A DNA stretch of 64,000 bases from Diplonema japonicum (GCA_964019335.1 OZ025659.1:496001-560000); one strand, 5' to 3'. Shown: positions 19,341-29,940, numbered from the stretch's first letter. The notes: generated by a model not told the origin, from the sequence alone. Numbers and translations: made by a program.

Positions 19341-20300
19341 ATGTTCAACCGCCGCCAGCAAAAAGGCAAGGTGAAGAAGATAACATGCCAGCAAGTAGCC
19401 CACAAGGGCGATCTTTTAGGAGAGTCGCCGGTGTGGTGCCAAAAGCGGCAGATGTTATTCTGGGTTGACATCTTAGGCAAAAAACTGCACAGTTTGAACC
19501 CAGACACGAACCACACAACGACAGCAGACACAGGACGGCACCACGTGGGAAGTATAGCAATGGTTGACAAGAGAGAAGGGCTGGCGGTGGCGGCAACACA
19601 GGAAGGTGTGGGGTATTTGAGTTTAAAGGACGGATCGTTCTCAAAAGTGGTGGACCCGGAGCAGCACAAACCAAGCAACAGGTTCAACGATGGAAAAGCA
19701 GACCCGTTGGGAAGATTCATAGTTGGCTCCATGTACACAAACAAACCAAAAAAGATGGGCACCGCTAACCTATTCTGCTTCAATGGGACACCAGACATCC
19801 AACTCGTCACTGCCGTAGGCAATGTAACCACCTCCAACGGGCTGGGGTGGAACGCAGACGGCTCGCTTTTCTATTACATAGACTCGCCCACCATGACTGT
19901 GAAACAGTATGAAAGAGATCCCAAAACTGGTTTGCTTTCCAACGGGCAGGATGTCATAATCATTCCTAAGGATCTGGGAGGCGCGCCTGATGGACTAGCT
20001 GTCGACTCTGAGGGTACTCTGTGGATCGCCTTGTTTCGCGGCGGGAAGGTCACCCGATGGGATCCCTTCACGGGGGAGCTTCTGGCCATCGTCGACGTTC
20101 CCTGTTTGCACGTCACGTCCGTGTGCTTCGGCGGGAAGAACCTCGACAGGCTGTACATCACAACTGCGAAGGGAAGCAGCGCCGAGGAGATCGAGGCGAA
20201 CCACAATAAATCTGCAGGTGCCGTGTTTGTTTGCCACCCGGGTGTCACGGGTCTACCTATGCACGAGTTTGCGTGGAACCAACACAAAGCAAACTTGTGA
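19341..20300 (+). CDS. SMP-30/gluconolactonase/regucalcin-family protein
   Basis: 319 residues from the ATG at 19341; the longer in-frame reading upstream has no pyrimidine-AG signal and runs into the previous gene. Family features in order: metal-binding Glu in LGESPVW (residues ~26-32), RFNDGKADPLGRFIVGSM with the family Asn/Asp (~115-130), SNGLGWNADGSLFYYIDS (~165-182) and GAPDGLAVDSEGTLWIA (~215-231). These are the calcium/zinc ligands of the six-bladed propeller of SMP-30 lactonases, which hydrolyse aldonolactones. Length is close to the family norm (~300). No targeting signal, so cytosolic. The actual substrate cannot be read from sequence. Confidence 0.9.
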   Translation: MFNRRQQKGKVKKITCQQVAHKGDLLGESPVWCQKRQMLFWVDILGKKLHSLNPDTNHTTTADTGRHHVGSIAMVDKREGLAVAATQEGVGYLSLKDGSFSKVVDPEQHKPSNRFNDGKADPLGRFIVGSMYTNKPKKMGTANLFCFNGTPDIQLVTAVGNVTTSNGLGWNADGSLFYYIDSPTMTVKQYERDPKTGLLSNGQDVIIIPKDLGGAPDGLAVDSEGTLWIALFRGGKVTRWDPFTGELLAIVDVPCLHVTSVCFGGKNLDRLYITTAKGSSAEEIEANHNKSAGAVFVCHPGVTGLPMHEFAWNQHKANL

Positions 20301-20385
20301 GGTTTTTTTTTCTCTTTCTTCTTCTTTTTTTTTTTTTTTTCTCTTCTTTTCAAACTTCTCAAGAGGGGAAAAAAAAAAGAATTCC

Positions 20386-20973
20386 ATGGAACGCCACGAG
20401 CAGAACAAACTCAGTCTGCAAACCTTCGCGCACTGCAGGCGGACAGCGAACCTGACACAGCTTCTTCCAGAGCTGTGGACGCTGATAAAGGAATACGTGG
20501 TTTGGGAGTGCGACGCGGACCCTTGGTTGGAACTGTGGAGGGTCAGCAAGGACATGTCCGCGAAGGAACATGGGGGATGGGAGGTTTCCATGTCAGTAGT
20601 CAGCCCGTACGAGCAGGGATCCACCGAAGGGGATTGGATGTCCTTCTACCTGCAGCAATCAGATAAAACATATAGGCAGCATGTGGAGTGGGAAGAGGGG
20701 CTTGGACTTCTCGATTCCCTTGGTTTCCGTAGCCCGGGTCTTACCCTTTTCCTTGATGCCATGTATTCCAAGCACGGTGGTGCCTTTGAGTCCATTTGGT
20801 TCACTGCCGATCCTTCAAAAACACTCTTTGGTCTTGACCTTGTCTTCAAGCCCCATACCTCTCCTAAGGTGAAAAGCAACTTTAACTATGCTCTTATCAT
20901 ACATGGTCAACATGCCTCCATAACTGTGGATGGTCATGAAGCCAGACAGTATGCCGAAGCTAAGACTGAATGA
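20386..20973 (+). CDS. Hypothetical protein, 195 residues
   Basis: ATG at 20386 follows a T/C-rich tract (20301-20360) and an A-rich leader, the same set-up as the neighbours. The N-terminal stretch LPELWTLIKEYVVW, with a following Trp-rich segment, resembles the start of an F-box-like or related two-helix motif, but the match is too weak to name. The rest is mixed alpha/beta with no signal peptide or membrane segment. No relation to the flanking regucalcin-like or LRR genes is evident. Confidence 0.68.
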   Translation: MERHEQNKLSLQTFAHCRRTANLTQLLPELWTLIKEYVVWECDADPWLELWRVSKDMSAKEHGGWEVSMSVVSPYEQGSTEGDWMSFYLQQSDKTYRQHVEWEEGLGLLDSLGFRSPGLTLFLDAMYSKHGGAFESIWFTADPSKTLFGLDLVFKPHTSPKVKSNFNYALIIHGQHASITVDGHEARQYAEAKTE

Positions 20974-21612
20974 TTTTTTTTTTCTTCTTTTTCTTTTTTG
21001 AAAAAGCAAAAGGAGGGATAAGGAAAATTCTCGCAGGGGTGAGGAAAAAAAAGGTGCCCCCCCCTTTTTTTTTACTCATGTGATCTAGTTACCTTGTTTC
21101 TCCCCCGTTCCTCTCCCTCCTTCCCTCTCATTCTCGAGAAGAAAAAGGGAAGAGAACGGAAATAAATAGTATTATTTTGAGGAGGGGGGAAGAAGAAAAA
21201 AAAGAAGAGAAAAAGAATTGAGTAATTTCTCTTCTTTTTTTTTTGTTGTGCTCCAAAGTATTATTTTTGTTCTGTTTTCTTCCCCCCTTTCTTCTTCTAT
21301 CCTTTATTTTAAAACACCTTTCACCCCCTCCCCCCTTCTTTCTTATGGAATGAAAAAAAAAAAAGGCACACTCTCAAAACACTTGGAAACAAAAAAAAAA
21401 GAAAAAGAAAAAGAGAAACTATTCGGTGCCATAACATAATACAAGAAAAGAAAAAAGCAGGGTTTAACGCCTTCATTACAAAAAAAAAAAAAAAAAAAAA
21501 AATCTCTCCCTCTTCTTCTTTTTTGTTTTACTTTTTTTTTATTTTTTATTTTTTATTTTCCTCTTCATGTCAATACCTCACAAAGAAAGGGAGGAGGCGA
21601 GGGGGAGGGAGA
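20974..21612. other. Gene-free low-complexity spacer
   Basis: About 640 bases of alternating A-rich and T/C-rich runs, including a 23-base A run near 21480 and the pyrimidine tract 21504-21565 that probably supplies the acceptor for the LRR gene. No open frame beyond chance and no RNA gene seen. Confidence 0.7.
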
Positions 21613-22416
21613 ATGGACGCTGAACTGGCAGCCCTTCGAGAAGAGGTCAGCATGCTACGAGGCATGATGCGGGTGCACACCAGTCCTCGGATAAAGGAGG
21701 AAGACGGGGTATCCATAGCAGAGTGGGAGGGCATGTCGCCTGTAAGACCAGCTGAGCTCGCCTCGCTTCCAAAGATGTCACCACAACGAGGAAGAGGAGA
21801 CCTGATAATGAAACACGGCGAAGCCACACGCGTAGACCGAGAAAACGGCGAAGTAGAAGCATTGTGGATCCGACTGGGGATGACAGCAAGGCTTGCCAGC
21901 AAGAAACGTGACATCAGCTTCTATGGAAAGCCATATGGTAACGTCCTCTGTGTCGCGGTGCACCAGATCCTCACCGAGCCTGACAGCATGGTGGAAACCG
22001 TAAACCTTGGCTGCACGAACATCACTCATGAAGGTCTTGCGGTCTTAGGCACCGCGCTGCGGTCTCGGGCGCACTCTCTCAAGGTTTTAAAGCTCAATGG
22101 GAACCCGCTTGTCGGTGATGCCGGTGTCGCAATTCTCATGAAAACGATCTCACCTTTCATATCCACCTTGGAGCTAGGCGACTGTGGTGTCACCTCGCAG
22201 GGCGTCTTCGCCGTCACCTCAACGCTCCCTCTCCTTCCTAACTTCAAACATCTCTACCTTTACTGCAATCCCGAGATCGGCGACCTCGGGGCCGCGCATT
22301 TTGCCGAGTCGGTAGGTGCCGGGTACGAGCTGGAAACGTTAAACCTGCAAAACTGCGGGGTCTCGGCAGATGCACGGCGGTGGCTTTTATCCGCGTCGAT
22401 TCAGGTTACGTTCTGA
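21613..22416 (+). CDS. Leucine-rich-repeat protein (RNase-inhibitor type)
   Basis: 267 residues from ATG 21613, about 20 bases after the purine-rich leader that follows the 21504-21565 pyrimidine tract. Residues 1-20 form a short coiled coil (AELAALREEVSMLRGM). Residues ~110-265 hold four to five repeats with the L-x-L-x-x-N/C pattern: VETVNLGCTNITHEGL, LKVLKLNGNPLVGDAGV, ISTLELGDCGVTSQGV, FKHLYLYCNPEIGDLGA, LETLNLQNCGVSADA. The GDxGA/HEGL spacing is that of the RI/NLR-type LRR, a protein-binding scaffold. No enzyme domain or targeting signal is present. Confidence 0.82.
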   Translation: MDAELAALREEVSMLRGMMRVHTSPRIKEEDGVSIAEWEGMSPVRPAELASLPKMSPQRGRGDLIMKHGEATRVDRENGEVEALWIRLGMTARLASKKRDISFYGKPYGNVLCVAVHQILTEPDSMVETVNLGCTNITHEGLAVLGTALRSRAHSLKVLKLNGNPLVGDAGVAILMKTISPFISTLELGDCGVTSQGVFAVTSTLPLLPNFKHLYLYCNPEIGDLGAAHFAESVGAGYELETLNLQNCGVSADARRWLLSASIQVTF

Positions 22417-22628
22417 GGAATTCGGGGGGGGGGGATTTTTTTTATTTCCCTTTTTTTTTAAATTTAGAGCTTTGTTGTACAATGAAAGAAAACGAAAAAA
22501 AAAGAAGAAGAAAACCTTTTTTGTGTAGCGATCCCCCCCCCCCCCCCCCCCCCCCCCATCAACATTACACAGGAGAGAGGTGAGAGAAAAGGAGAGTAGA
22601 ACGGGGGGTGGAGGGGGAGGGGGGAAGG

Positions 22629-23913
22629 ATGTCGGAAAACAGCCAAACATTAGAGGCCGTGAAATATCTGAAAAAACACAGAGTCGCAGGGATAGTAGAG
22701 GGAGCGATAGAAAGATTGGTGGCGGAGCGGCCGGAGCACCCGAAGGACTGGCTCCGAAGATGTTTCGGAGACGAGCTGGAGGAGAGGGAGAGCGACGACG
22801 CATACCTGCGACGACACAACATAAGAGAAATGATCGACAAGGCCGTCCTTGACATGGTGAAGGTGACAAACGCAGAAGAACCCAAAGCGTTCTTAAGAGA
22901 GTACTTCACCCCCGTGTACACATCACCACCGCGACGACAAGTGGAAGAGGCCAACGACGACACCCCACCAACCTCACCAGGCAACCTAGTCCGTGGCCGC
23001 TCATTTCTCGGAAGCTGGACTTCCCAACTCCAACGATACTACTTGCAAACAACCAGCCCTATGTACACGTGCAACGTCCACGCATCCCGTTCAACCACAT
23101 CTTCCATCGTAACCGTTAAAAAAGAGTACGACGGGATAGCAGTGGACAAAGAAGAGGACGGGTGGCTTCGGATAACAGAGGGTACCGGCTGGGTTTTGAA
23201 GGCGAAGGAAGGAGAGTTTTCATGGGTTCCAATGGGGACGGAAGCTGGCATTGTGTTGAGGGAAAGTGAAATACCGGGTGGCTTCGGTAAGAATCAACCC
23301 ATAAGTTCGGCCCTCGACAGCTCCAAACACGGTGTTGTGCTTGGAAAATCCGAGACAGGAACCAACAAGATCCAAGTGAAATGGGACGGAATAGACGATG
23401 TGGAAGACGTTGAAATCTCAGAGGTGGAGATAAAAGTCACAAGGACAAGGCCCCGTGCTCCGACTATGGTGTGGGACAACGAGACAACATTGATCCCACC
23501 CCAAGCTGAAGAAGACAAGGGTCTCCCCGTTGTAGTGTTCGATCTGGACGAGACGCTTATCTACGCAAGAGAAGGCCCACTCCACGCAAGGGCAGGCGTC
23601 GCAGAAATGTTCAAAATGCTGCACGGCAAAGCGGAAGTCCTTGTTTGGACCGCAGGGATGCGTGCGTACGCACAGGCCATCATACAACAGATAGACCCTT
23701 TGAACGTTGTGAAGCACTGCGTCTATAGACACCCGAAGTGGCACCCGATTGCCGCCTCGGGACAAAGAAAAAACCTGACCTTTTTGGGACGGCCAATGGA
23801 GCATATTTTGTTGGTGGAGAACTCACCGGATTCCTTGATTGGAGACGAGGAGAACGCAGTGCTGTTGCCGGATTATGTCGGGAGGGACGAAGATGGTAAT
23901 GAGGGGGGAAAAG

Positions 23914-23972
<59 letters not shown>

Positions 23973-24080
23973 AATTAAGATAATACGATACCCGTGCTTT
24001 TCAAACTCCTGAAAAGCCTTGTGAACCAACACGAGATCACCGTTCCCGAGTTTTTGCACCAGTCGCAGTTTGTTGTATGA
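22629..24080 (+). CDS. RIIa/DPY-30-like N-terminus fused to FCP1/SCP-type HAD phosphatase (2 exons)
   Basis: Exons 22629-23895 and 23980-24080, 455 residues. The donor is GTAATG at 23896 and the acceptor TTAAG at 23978-23979. Without splicing the frame runs into a poly-lysine tail and stops. With it, GRDED continues as DNTIPVLFKLLKSL, the end expected for an NIF-type domain. Residues ~9-46 and ~60-95 are two copies of a YLKKHRVAGIVEGAIERLVAERPEHP-like helix pair, similar to the RIIa/DPY-30 dimerisation fold, which binds amphipathic helices in cilia and kinase anchoring. Residues ~300-455 are the phosphatase: FDLDETL gives the DxDxT nucleophile motif and VWTAGMRAYA the second motif. The substrate is probably phosphoserine/threonine; its identity is unknown. 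Confidence 0.85.
23896..23979 (+). other. Spliceosomal intron carrying a ~50-base A run
   Basis: Starts GTAATGAGG and ends AATTAAG. About 50 of its 84 bases are a single A run (23921-23971). It joins codon phase 1 to give an uninterrupted FCP1-type C-terminus. There is no pyrimidine tract before the AG, which is unusual for a spliceosomal acceptor. Confidence 0.8.
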
Positions 24081-24144
24081 ATTTAAAAAAAAAAAATAAA
24101 TAAAAAGAAAATTCTTTTTTCCCCAGCAACTTCATGAAGTTATA

Positions 24145-24363
24145 ATGTCAGACGGTGTGAAAACTCACGCTTACATTCTGAACACTCATGCGCACGCCTC
24201 GCCCCTTGTTCCTCAAGGGCACCAACCTGCTGAGATTTTGCTGCAAAACCCTGTTCCGTTGCCCCTTCTAGACGAGCCTTCAGACGTTGACACCTCTACC
24301 CCCCCCGTCGAGGTGGAGGATGCCGTTCTCATCCCGCAGGAGATCTCAGAGGGGGAAGACTAG
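24145..24363 (+). CDS. Small hypothetical protein, 72 residues
   Basis: ATG 24145 comes 19 bases after TTTTTTCCCCAG (24115-24126), a good acceptor for a separate transcript. The protein is rich in Pro, His and acidic residues (LLQNPVPLPLLDEPSD, then VEDAVLIPQEISEGED) and has no recognisable domain. It lies just behind the phosphatase gene and could be a small independent gene or a chance frame in a UTR. Confidence 0.42.
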   Translation: MSDGVKTHAYILNTHAHASPLVPQGHQPAEILLQNPVPLPLLDEPSDVDTSTPPVEVEDAVLIPQEISEGED

Positions 24364-24926
24364 ACCTAAAGCCTTTGGATGGGCTGGCGACACCCCACTT
24401 ATTTTTATGCCCTCTTCATGTATACTATACTCCGAAAGTCGTTTTTTTTTCTCTTTTTTTTCGTTATTGTTGTTATTGCTTTATGTAATGGTGGGGTGGC
24501 AGGGGAGGGGGGGGGGAGAACGTTATAATTGCGATTTTTTTATTTGTAATTAAAATAGAGAAAGGCGCCATAAAAACTTTTCCGTCTGAAGACTTCCGAT
24601 CACTTTTTTTTTTCACACACAAAACTCATTTCTTCAAAAAAAAAAACCCCCAAAAAAGAAAGAGGGAAAAAAACCCCTTCCATGTGGACTTGGCTTTCTT
24701 TTTTGGAGCCGAAATGAAATCTTTTGTCTTTTCTCCCGACAGAACCCAAGAAGTTACAACTCCTTTCGCTGGAATTCTTCTCACAAAAAGTTTATGACGG
24801 CCTTTTTATTAACCCCCCCGCTTTTTAATTTTTATTCTTCTTCATATAATCAAACAGTTCCCCCCTTTTTTTTGAATTAACCTTGCCGCCCAAAAATGCT
24901 TATATAAAACATCAAAGGGGGAAGGA
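24364..24926. other. Gene-free spacer
   Basis: About 560 bases, T/A-rich with short homopolymers (for example a G run at 24508-24518 and T runs near 24448 and 24605). It ends in the pyrimidine-rich stretch 24815-24880 ahead of the RS-protein gene. I see no gene or structured RNA in it. Confidence 0.65.
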
Positions 24927-25571
24927 ATGGACGAAGACGACATCCCAGCGCCCCCTCCTCCGCCCCCGCCTCCAGGGGTTGCAGGGATGATGGCATTGCC
25001 CTCATTGTCCCCCTTGACAGGAGGAGTCGAAGGAAATACAGGGAGAGATGCTGCCAGGAAGAAATGGTTGGACGAAATGACAAAGAAGCAGGAGGAAGAG
25101 GAGAACAAGGCGGTGAAAGAGAAGGAACAACGGATGAAGAAAGCGGAGGAGGAAACTAAAATTCGAACAATATCCGTGCAGTTCATAAGCAAGAAAGCAC
25201 TGGAGAGTGTCAAGGCCCAAGGTACTTGCGGGACAGGGATACGGCCACACGACGCCCTCAGTGCCGGAGCTATCATTCAGCAAAAACAGCAAAAGAACAA
25301 TGAGAGGGAAGCGATAAAGCGCTTGAAGCAGGAGCTCGAAGTTATGTCCAGCAAGCCTGTCGCACTTCCCGCAGCTTCCCTTCCCACCCCGCCCCCACGG
25401 CGTCGGCGGCAACGACGCAGCACCAGCTCTTCTACTGTGTCTTCTTCCAGGTCAAGCAGACGGCGTCGGCGAAGAAATAGAGAAAGAGATAGGGACAGGG
25501 ACAGGGACAGGGACAGGAACAAGTACAGAAGGCACAGGGACTCAGATAGAGGTCACAGACGGAGAAGTTAA
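24927..25571 (+). CDS. Proline-rich, coiled-coil, RS-domain protein
   Basis: 214 residues from ATG 24927. Order: acidic start, a run of eight prolines (~9-16), a charged coiled coil (~42-80, many Lys/Glu), a conserved-looking middle (TISVQFISKKALESVKAQGTCGTGIRPHDA), then an Arg/Ser region ending in RD/RDR dipeptide repeats (~155-214). RS/RD tails are typical of spliceosome-associated nuclear proteins, so a pre-mRNA splicing role is a reasonable inference. The middle part should be the family-specific core but I cannot name it. Confidence 0.75.
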   Translation: MDEDDIPAPPPPPPPPGVAGMMALPSLSPLTGGVEGNTGRDAARKKWLDEMTKKQEEEENKAVKEKEQRMKKAEEETKIRTISVQFISKKALESVKAQGTCGTGIRPHDALSAGAIIQQKQQKNNEREAIKRLKQELEVMSSKPVALPAASLPTPPPRRRRQRRSTSSSTVSSSRSSRRRRRRNRERDRDRDRDRDRNKYRRHRDSDRGHRRRS

Positions 25572-25724
25572 CACCCCCCTTTTTTATTCTTATGTATTGA
25601 ACTACTTCCCTCCTTTCAAACACTTTTTACAGAGGTAATTAGAAGAAGAAAAAGGGGGAAAGAAGGAGAAAAAAAAGAGGGGGAAGAAAAAAAGAAGAAA
25701 TACTAAAGATAAAAATATAAAAAA

Positions 25725-27042
25725 ATGAGTAAGATAATGGACGGGTTAGCAGGTGCCGTTAGCGGCGCAGCAGGTGCTGTCGGCGGTGCGATGTCGGCAA
25801 TTGGGGGATCGATAACGGTATCTTCAAAAAAAAGAAAAAAAAAGGAAAAAAAAAGGGTTTCGCGGACGACTCTGAGACGGCACAGAACTGCAAGGAGGCG
25901 GAAGCATCCTATGCCGAGTACTACAAAAGTGTCTGTGGTGCATCAAAGACAATCGAAGTTAAGGTGGACAAGGGGAGCGACTGGGACTCAAGAACACAGG
26001 AGTTCATGAAAAAGGGCGCCCCGAATTCTTTCGGCGACAAGTGGACCCTGCAGTTCCTCAGGGACGAGGACAAGAAGGCTGTCTGGGAAAAGGGCTGCGA
26101 CAAGGTGGTCCTGACCTACGCCAAGGAACCGTCCAGCGAGGAGCTGGAGCACATCGATGAAAATTCGTGGGCACGCGTGTCCCGAGAAGATGACACAGTG
26201 TACATCAAGTTCTACGAAAGGTGTCTTGGGTACTCCACCATCTACTTGAGGGATGAGATTGAATTCGGACTGAACATGGACCAGCTGACCGGGAAATGTT
26301 ACTACAAGTCAGGCTGGGTTGATAAATTCAGCGAACCAAAATTCCCATTCGGCTCCGACAGCGTGAAGAGGTGGCTGCAGTGCCGTCACTACTGTGTTTA
26401 CTGGTATGGGGAGAAAAAAAAAAGAAGAAATAAAAAAAATAAAAATCAGGTACCCCAGAAGGATGTGGGGTTGGAACTGGAAGGCCAACGAGGCACCTGA
26501 GGGTGAAGATTCGTCGCTTTTCGACAAGCTTCCTGGTTTGCCTGATATCAAGCTTCCCAAGCTTCCTGGCCTCCCTGATCTCTCGATGCCTGACCTGTCC
26601 ATGCCTGATGTGTCGATGCCCGATGTGTCCATGCCTGACGTGTCGATGCCTGATCTCTCTATGCCTGACCTTTCGGCGCCTGATTTGTCTGCACCCGACC
26701 TCTCTGCACCCGATCTTCCAGAACAGAAGAAGAGGCCTTCCCACAGATGGTCCCCTCATGGGCGCATCCAGCTGAACGGGGCCAAAGTCTGCAGCAAAGG
26801 GAAGACCCTCATTATCTCCGGTGCCACTATTCTTCAATTCTGGGAAAACCGCTCAGGGGGGTATGAAGAGGAGAAGAACAAGAGAATCGAAGTGGAATGC
26901 GATGACAAGGAGCAGGCTGAGTCATGGGTATGTGTAGCGAGGGTGATTTCTTTTTGAATAAAAAAAATTAACAAAGGTTGAAACCCTCATTTTCGGCGGT
27001 GCCGAGCCAGGCGAAGTCAGCGGGTGTTGCAACATACAATAG
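25725..27042 (+). CDS. PH-like domain protein with MPDLS repeats and C-terminal CaaX box (4 exons)
   Basis: Exons 25725-25817, 25856-26403, 26450-26927, 26977-27042; 394 residues. All joins keep frame, with donors GTATCT, GTATGG and GTATGT. Unspliced reading hits a stop after each. The N-terminus is Gly/Ala-rich and hydrophobic (GLAGAVSGAAGAVGGAMSAI). Residues ~35-215 form an unfamiliar domain. Residues ~235-285 are pentapeptide repeats (MPDLS, MPDVS, APDLS). Residues ~297-385 look like a PH domain (GRIQLNGAKVCSKGKTLIISGATI ... AESWVETL). The last exon ends in GCCNIQ, so the final four residues CNIQ fit a farnesylation CaaX signal. A lipid-anchored peripheral membrane protein is inferred. Confidence 0.78.
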
Positions 27043-27412
27043 ACTGTAGGACAAAAAAAAAAAATGAGCGAGGGAAAAAAAGGGAGGGGATTGCCCCCCC
27101 CTTTTTTTTTGCCCCCCCCTCTCCTCCTCTTTTTTTTCTCTACCATCCCCTCATCCTTCTTGTTCAGTTCCAAAAAAAAAAAAGTAATCCCCCATTTTTT
27201 CTTCTTCTTTTTTTTCCCCTATAATATCTTATTCCCCCCCCCCCCCCCATGTTAGTCACACAATTTAGTGAAGAGAGAACCCAATGCGAAGGAGCATGTT
27301 TTTTTTTTTCTCCCTGTTTTCCCTCTAGTCCCTCCACCGCCATCATGTCGGCCTTCTTTGAAGGGCAGGCTTTCTCATTGTTCCCCGTCCTTAGCCCGCT
27401 CTAGGTTTGCGG

Positions 27413-27462
<50 letters not shown>

Positions 27463-29215
27463 CGGCTCCCCATAGGCTTCTATCCTAGCCTGCTGCGGTG
27501 CTTCCCTACTTACCTACCCTCCCCCCTGTTTTATTTCCTCCTTTTTCTGATGCAATTTAATTATTAAATCGTATTGGCAAATCGTCGGGAAATGTGCAGG
27601 GGAGAGAGAAAGAAGGGAAGAATAGGAAGAGGGAAAGTTCCCCTCCGGGTGTGCGTTGTAAAAAGAAAAAAAAAAAGAAGTAAAAGAAAAAGAAAGAAAA
27701 TGAATGCATGAGAAAAGAGAAAAAATGGAAAGAAGAAAGCTCCTAGTTTTTTTTTTTCTTCTTCTTCTTCCCCTCTCCCCTCCAACGAGCCTTTTTTTTT
27801 TTCTTCCCTTTTTCTTCTCCTTTCGCCCCCCCCCCCCCCCCCCCCCCCCTGGTTTGGATCGCTTGTCGTGCTGGTTTTTTTTTTTTGTTCAGCTTGATTT
27901 GTTTTTTTCCTTATGTGAAAAAAACCTTTTAATTTGTTCCCAGGTGGTAAGTGATATAAACAAATTCACGGAGAAAAGAGTTGGGGAGGGGGGGGAAAAA
28001 AAAACGGGTGTTTTACTTTCCATTTTTTTTGTCTCACACAAGGTAGTTTTTTTTTGTTTTTTTTAAAGGAGGTGATAGAGGGAAGTGGGGCTCCCTGTTA
28101 CTAGTCCGCCCTCCCCTGCTGTTTCCCTCCCTTTTTTTTCTTTTTCTCCCCCCGGAAGGGGGGGGCAAATTTGTGAGTGTTCTGACCATCTATTGAATTA
28201 TTGTAAAGGGGCCAAAATAAAAAAAGAGGGAAAAAAAAGAAGATGGTGGCTAAAAAGAAGAAGCAAGGAAAGTAAAAAAAAAAGAACAGAAAATAGAAAT
28301 AAAATAATAATAAAAGAGGGAGGGGGATGCCTGCAAATCCTCTTTGTTTTCCCCCATAGAAATAGGGTACACCGTTCTTCGGGAAAAATAAGAGAAGGTT
28401 TTAGCTTCTGTCCCCCTCTTTTTTTTTTTTTTTCTCTTCTTCTTTTTCAGTTGTCTGGCTCTCCTTTGACCGCTTGTTACTTTTTTTTATTGTGAAAACA
28501 TGCCGTAGCGCGAAAAAAAAAAAAAAAGGAAATAAAAAAAAAAGTTCCCACTCGTATCTTAAGTTTGCTTTACCATGCAACATAGGGGAACAAGAGGGGG
28601 ATAAAAAAAATGGCATCTCTTTGTTTTTATTTTTTATTTTCCCCTCACCTCTTTTTCATTATCCCCCCCCCCCCCCCTTCCCACGCTTTTATTTTCTTCC
28701 TCTCTCCTCTCTCTCTCTCTCCTTCAAAACAAAAACAAAAAAGAGAACCTTCTATCTAGACCCCAAGATTTTGGGAAAATGTTCGGGAGGGGGGGAAAAT
28801 GTCCATTTTCAGGGGAGGGGGAAACGAATCCTCACCAGGGGTCTTTTTTTTTTCGGTGAACAACGGAATAGAATCCCTCCCAATGGTGTGCCAATACCAG
28901 CGATTTGACCACTTTGGATTTTCCTTAAATCTTTTCCCTCCCCCCCATATGGCGTCTAGATAGCAATTCTCACACCACTCCCGTTCCCTCCCCCCAAAAA
29001 AAAAGAAAAAAAAAACCCCCCTCCCCACTTTTTCTTCCAATTGTCCCAATTCCCTGTTTTTCCCACCCTGTCATCCACGTCCCCCCTTGTTTACCCTCTT
29101 TTTTTTTTGAAATCCCATTGTCTATGACCCCTCTCACCCTTGTTCACCGGAAAAAAAAAATGATTTCATTAAAAAAAAATTCTTCTTTAAAAAAAAAAAG
29201 AGGGGGTAAAAAAAA
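27043..29215. other. Gene-free 2.2-kb low-complexity region
   Basis: Mostly homopolymer and purine/pyrimidine blocks: a T run of about 44 at 27415-27460, C runs near 27233, 27828 and 28663, and many A runs. Open frames here are poly-Phe/Lys/Pro artefacts. No tRNA box pair or convincing exon was found. It may hold long UTRs or a transcription-unit boundary, although the genes on both sides point the same way. Confidence 0.65.
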
Positions 29216-29900
29216 ATGGAGTGGGGCGCAGCACAACCCCGGGTAGCAGGGAAGGCAGGAAGCGGCGGCTTGGCGGGGAGCGAAAATGTAAGAATGCTGA
29301 CAGCGGACATCTTCAAGATGATGCAAGGGAAGAGGAAGAAGACCCTGCCGGCGAGCGCGTTAAAGGTGAACTCGACTCACAGGCTGTGGTCGCTCGAGCG
29401 GACGTACAGGTTCTACTGTTCGGCAAGCGGGAAATGGGTAATCTCGGATGAGGTGGCATATGATGAGAAGCTTGGGACCTTCCAGAGCGCGAAGGAGTAC
29501 CAACGTGCGGTGAGGCCTCGGAACGGGATGAAGCAACAGTTCAACTTCTGGCCGCAGCTTGGTGTGGGGCAGGTTCGGTACAACGAGCTGTCCGCAGCGC
29601 CTTCCAACCCCTACAACAACCCCGCCGCTGCCTTCATCCCATCGATCGCACGTCCTGTTGGTGCGCCTGCGCCTGCGCCGTCGCCCGGGCATTACCAGCC
29701 CGCCCCCGATTTTTCTGCAAGCTCGGAGTACACAGACTCCGGGCATGGTATTGTGGATACGGAGTCGACAGCAGAGATGTTCCCCGACTCCACTACTGTC
29801 GGCGACCATTCCAGCGCTTGGAACCAAACAGAACGTGGTGACAATTCGTCAGTGTTTGGTGGGCAGACAGAGGTATTTAATAGAGGAAGAAGAGAAGAAG

Positions 29901-29940
<40 letters not shown>

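Noticed and set aside
23921-23978. Poly-lysine C-terminus of the FCP1-type protein
   Set aside because: It is translation through an intron A run. Splicing 23896-23979 restores the normal end of the domain.
27345-27404. Short frame MSAFFEGQAF after a CTCTAG acceptor-like site, followed by a GT...T44...AG stretch
   Set aside because: The frame ends in TAG exactly at the best donor, and alternative donors are weak. The joined product is not recognisable.
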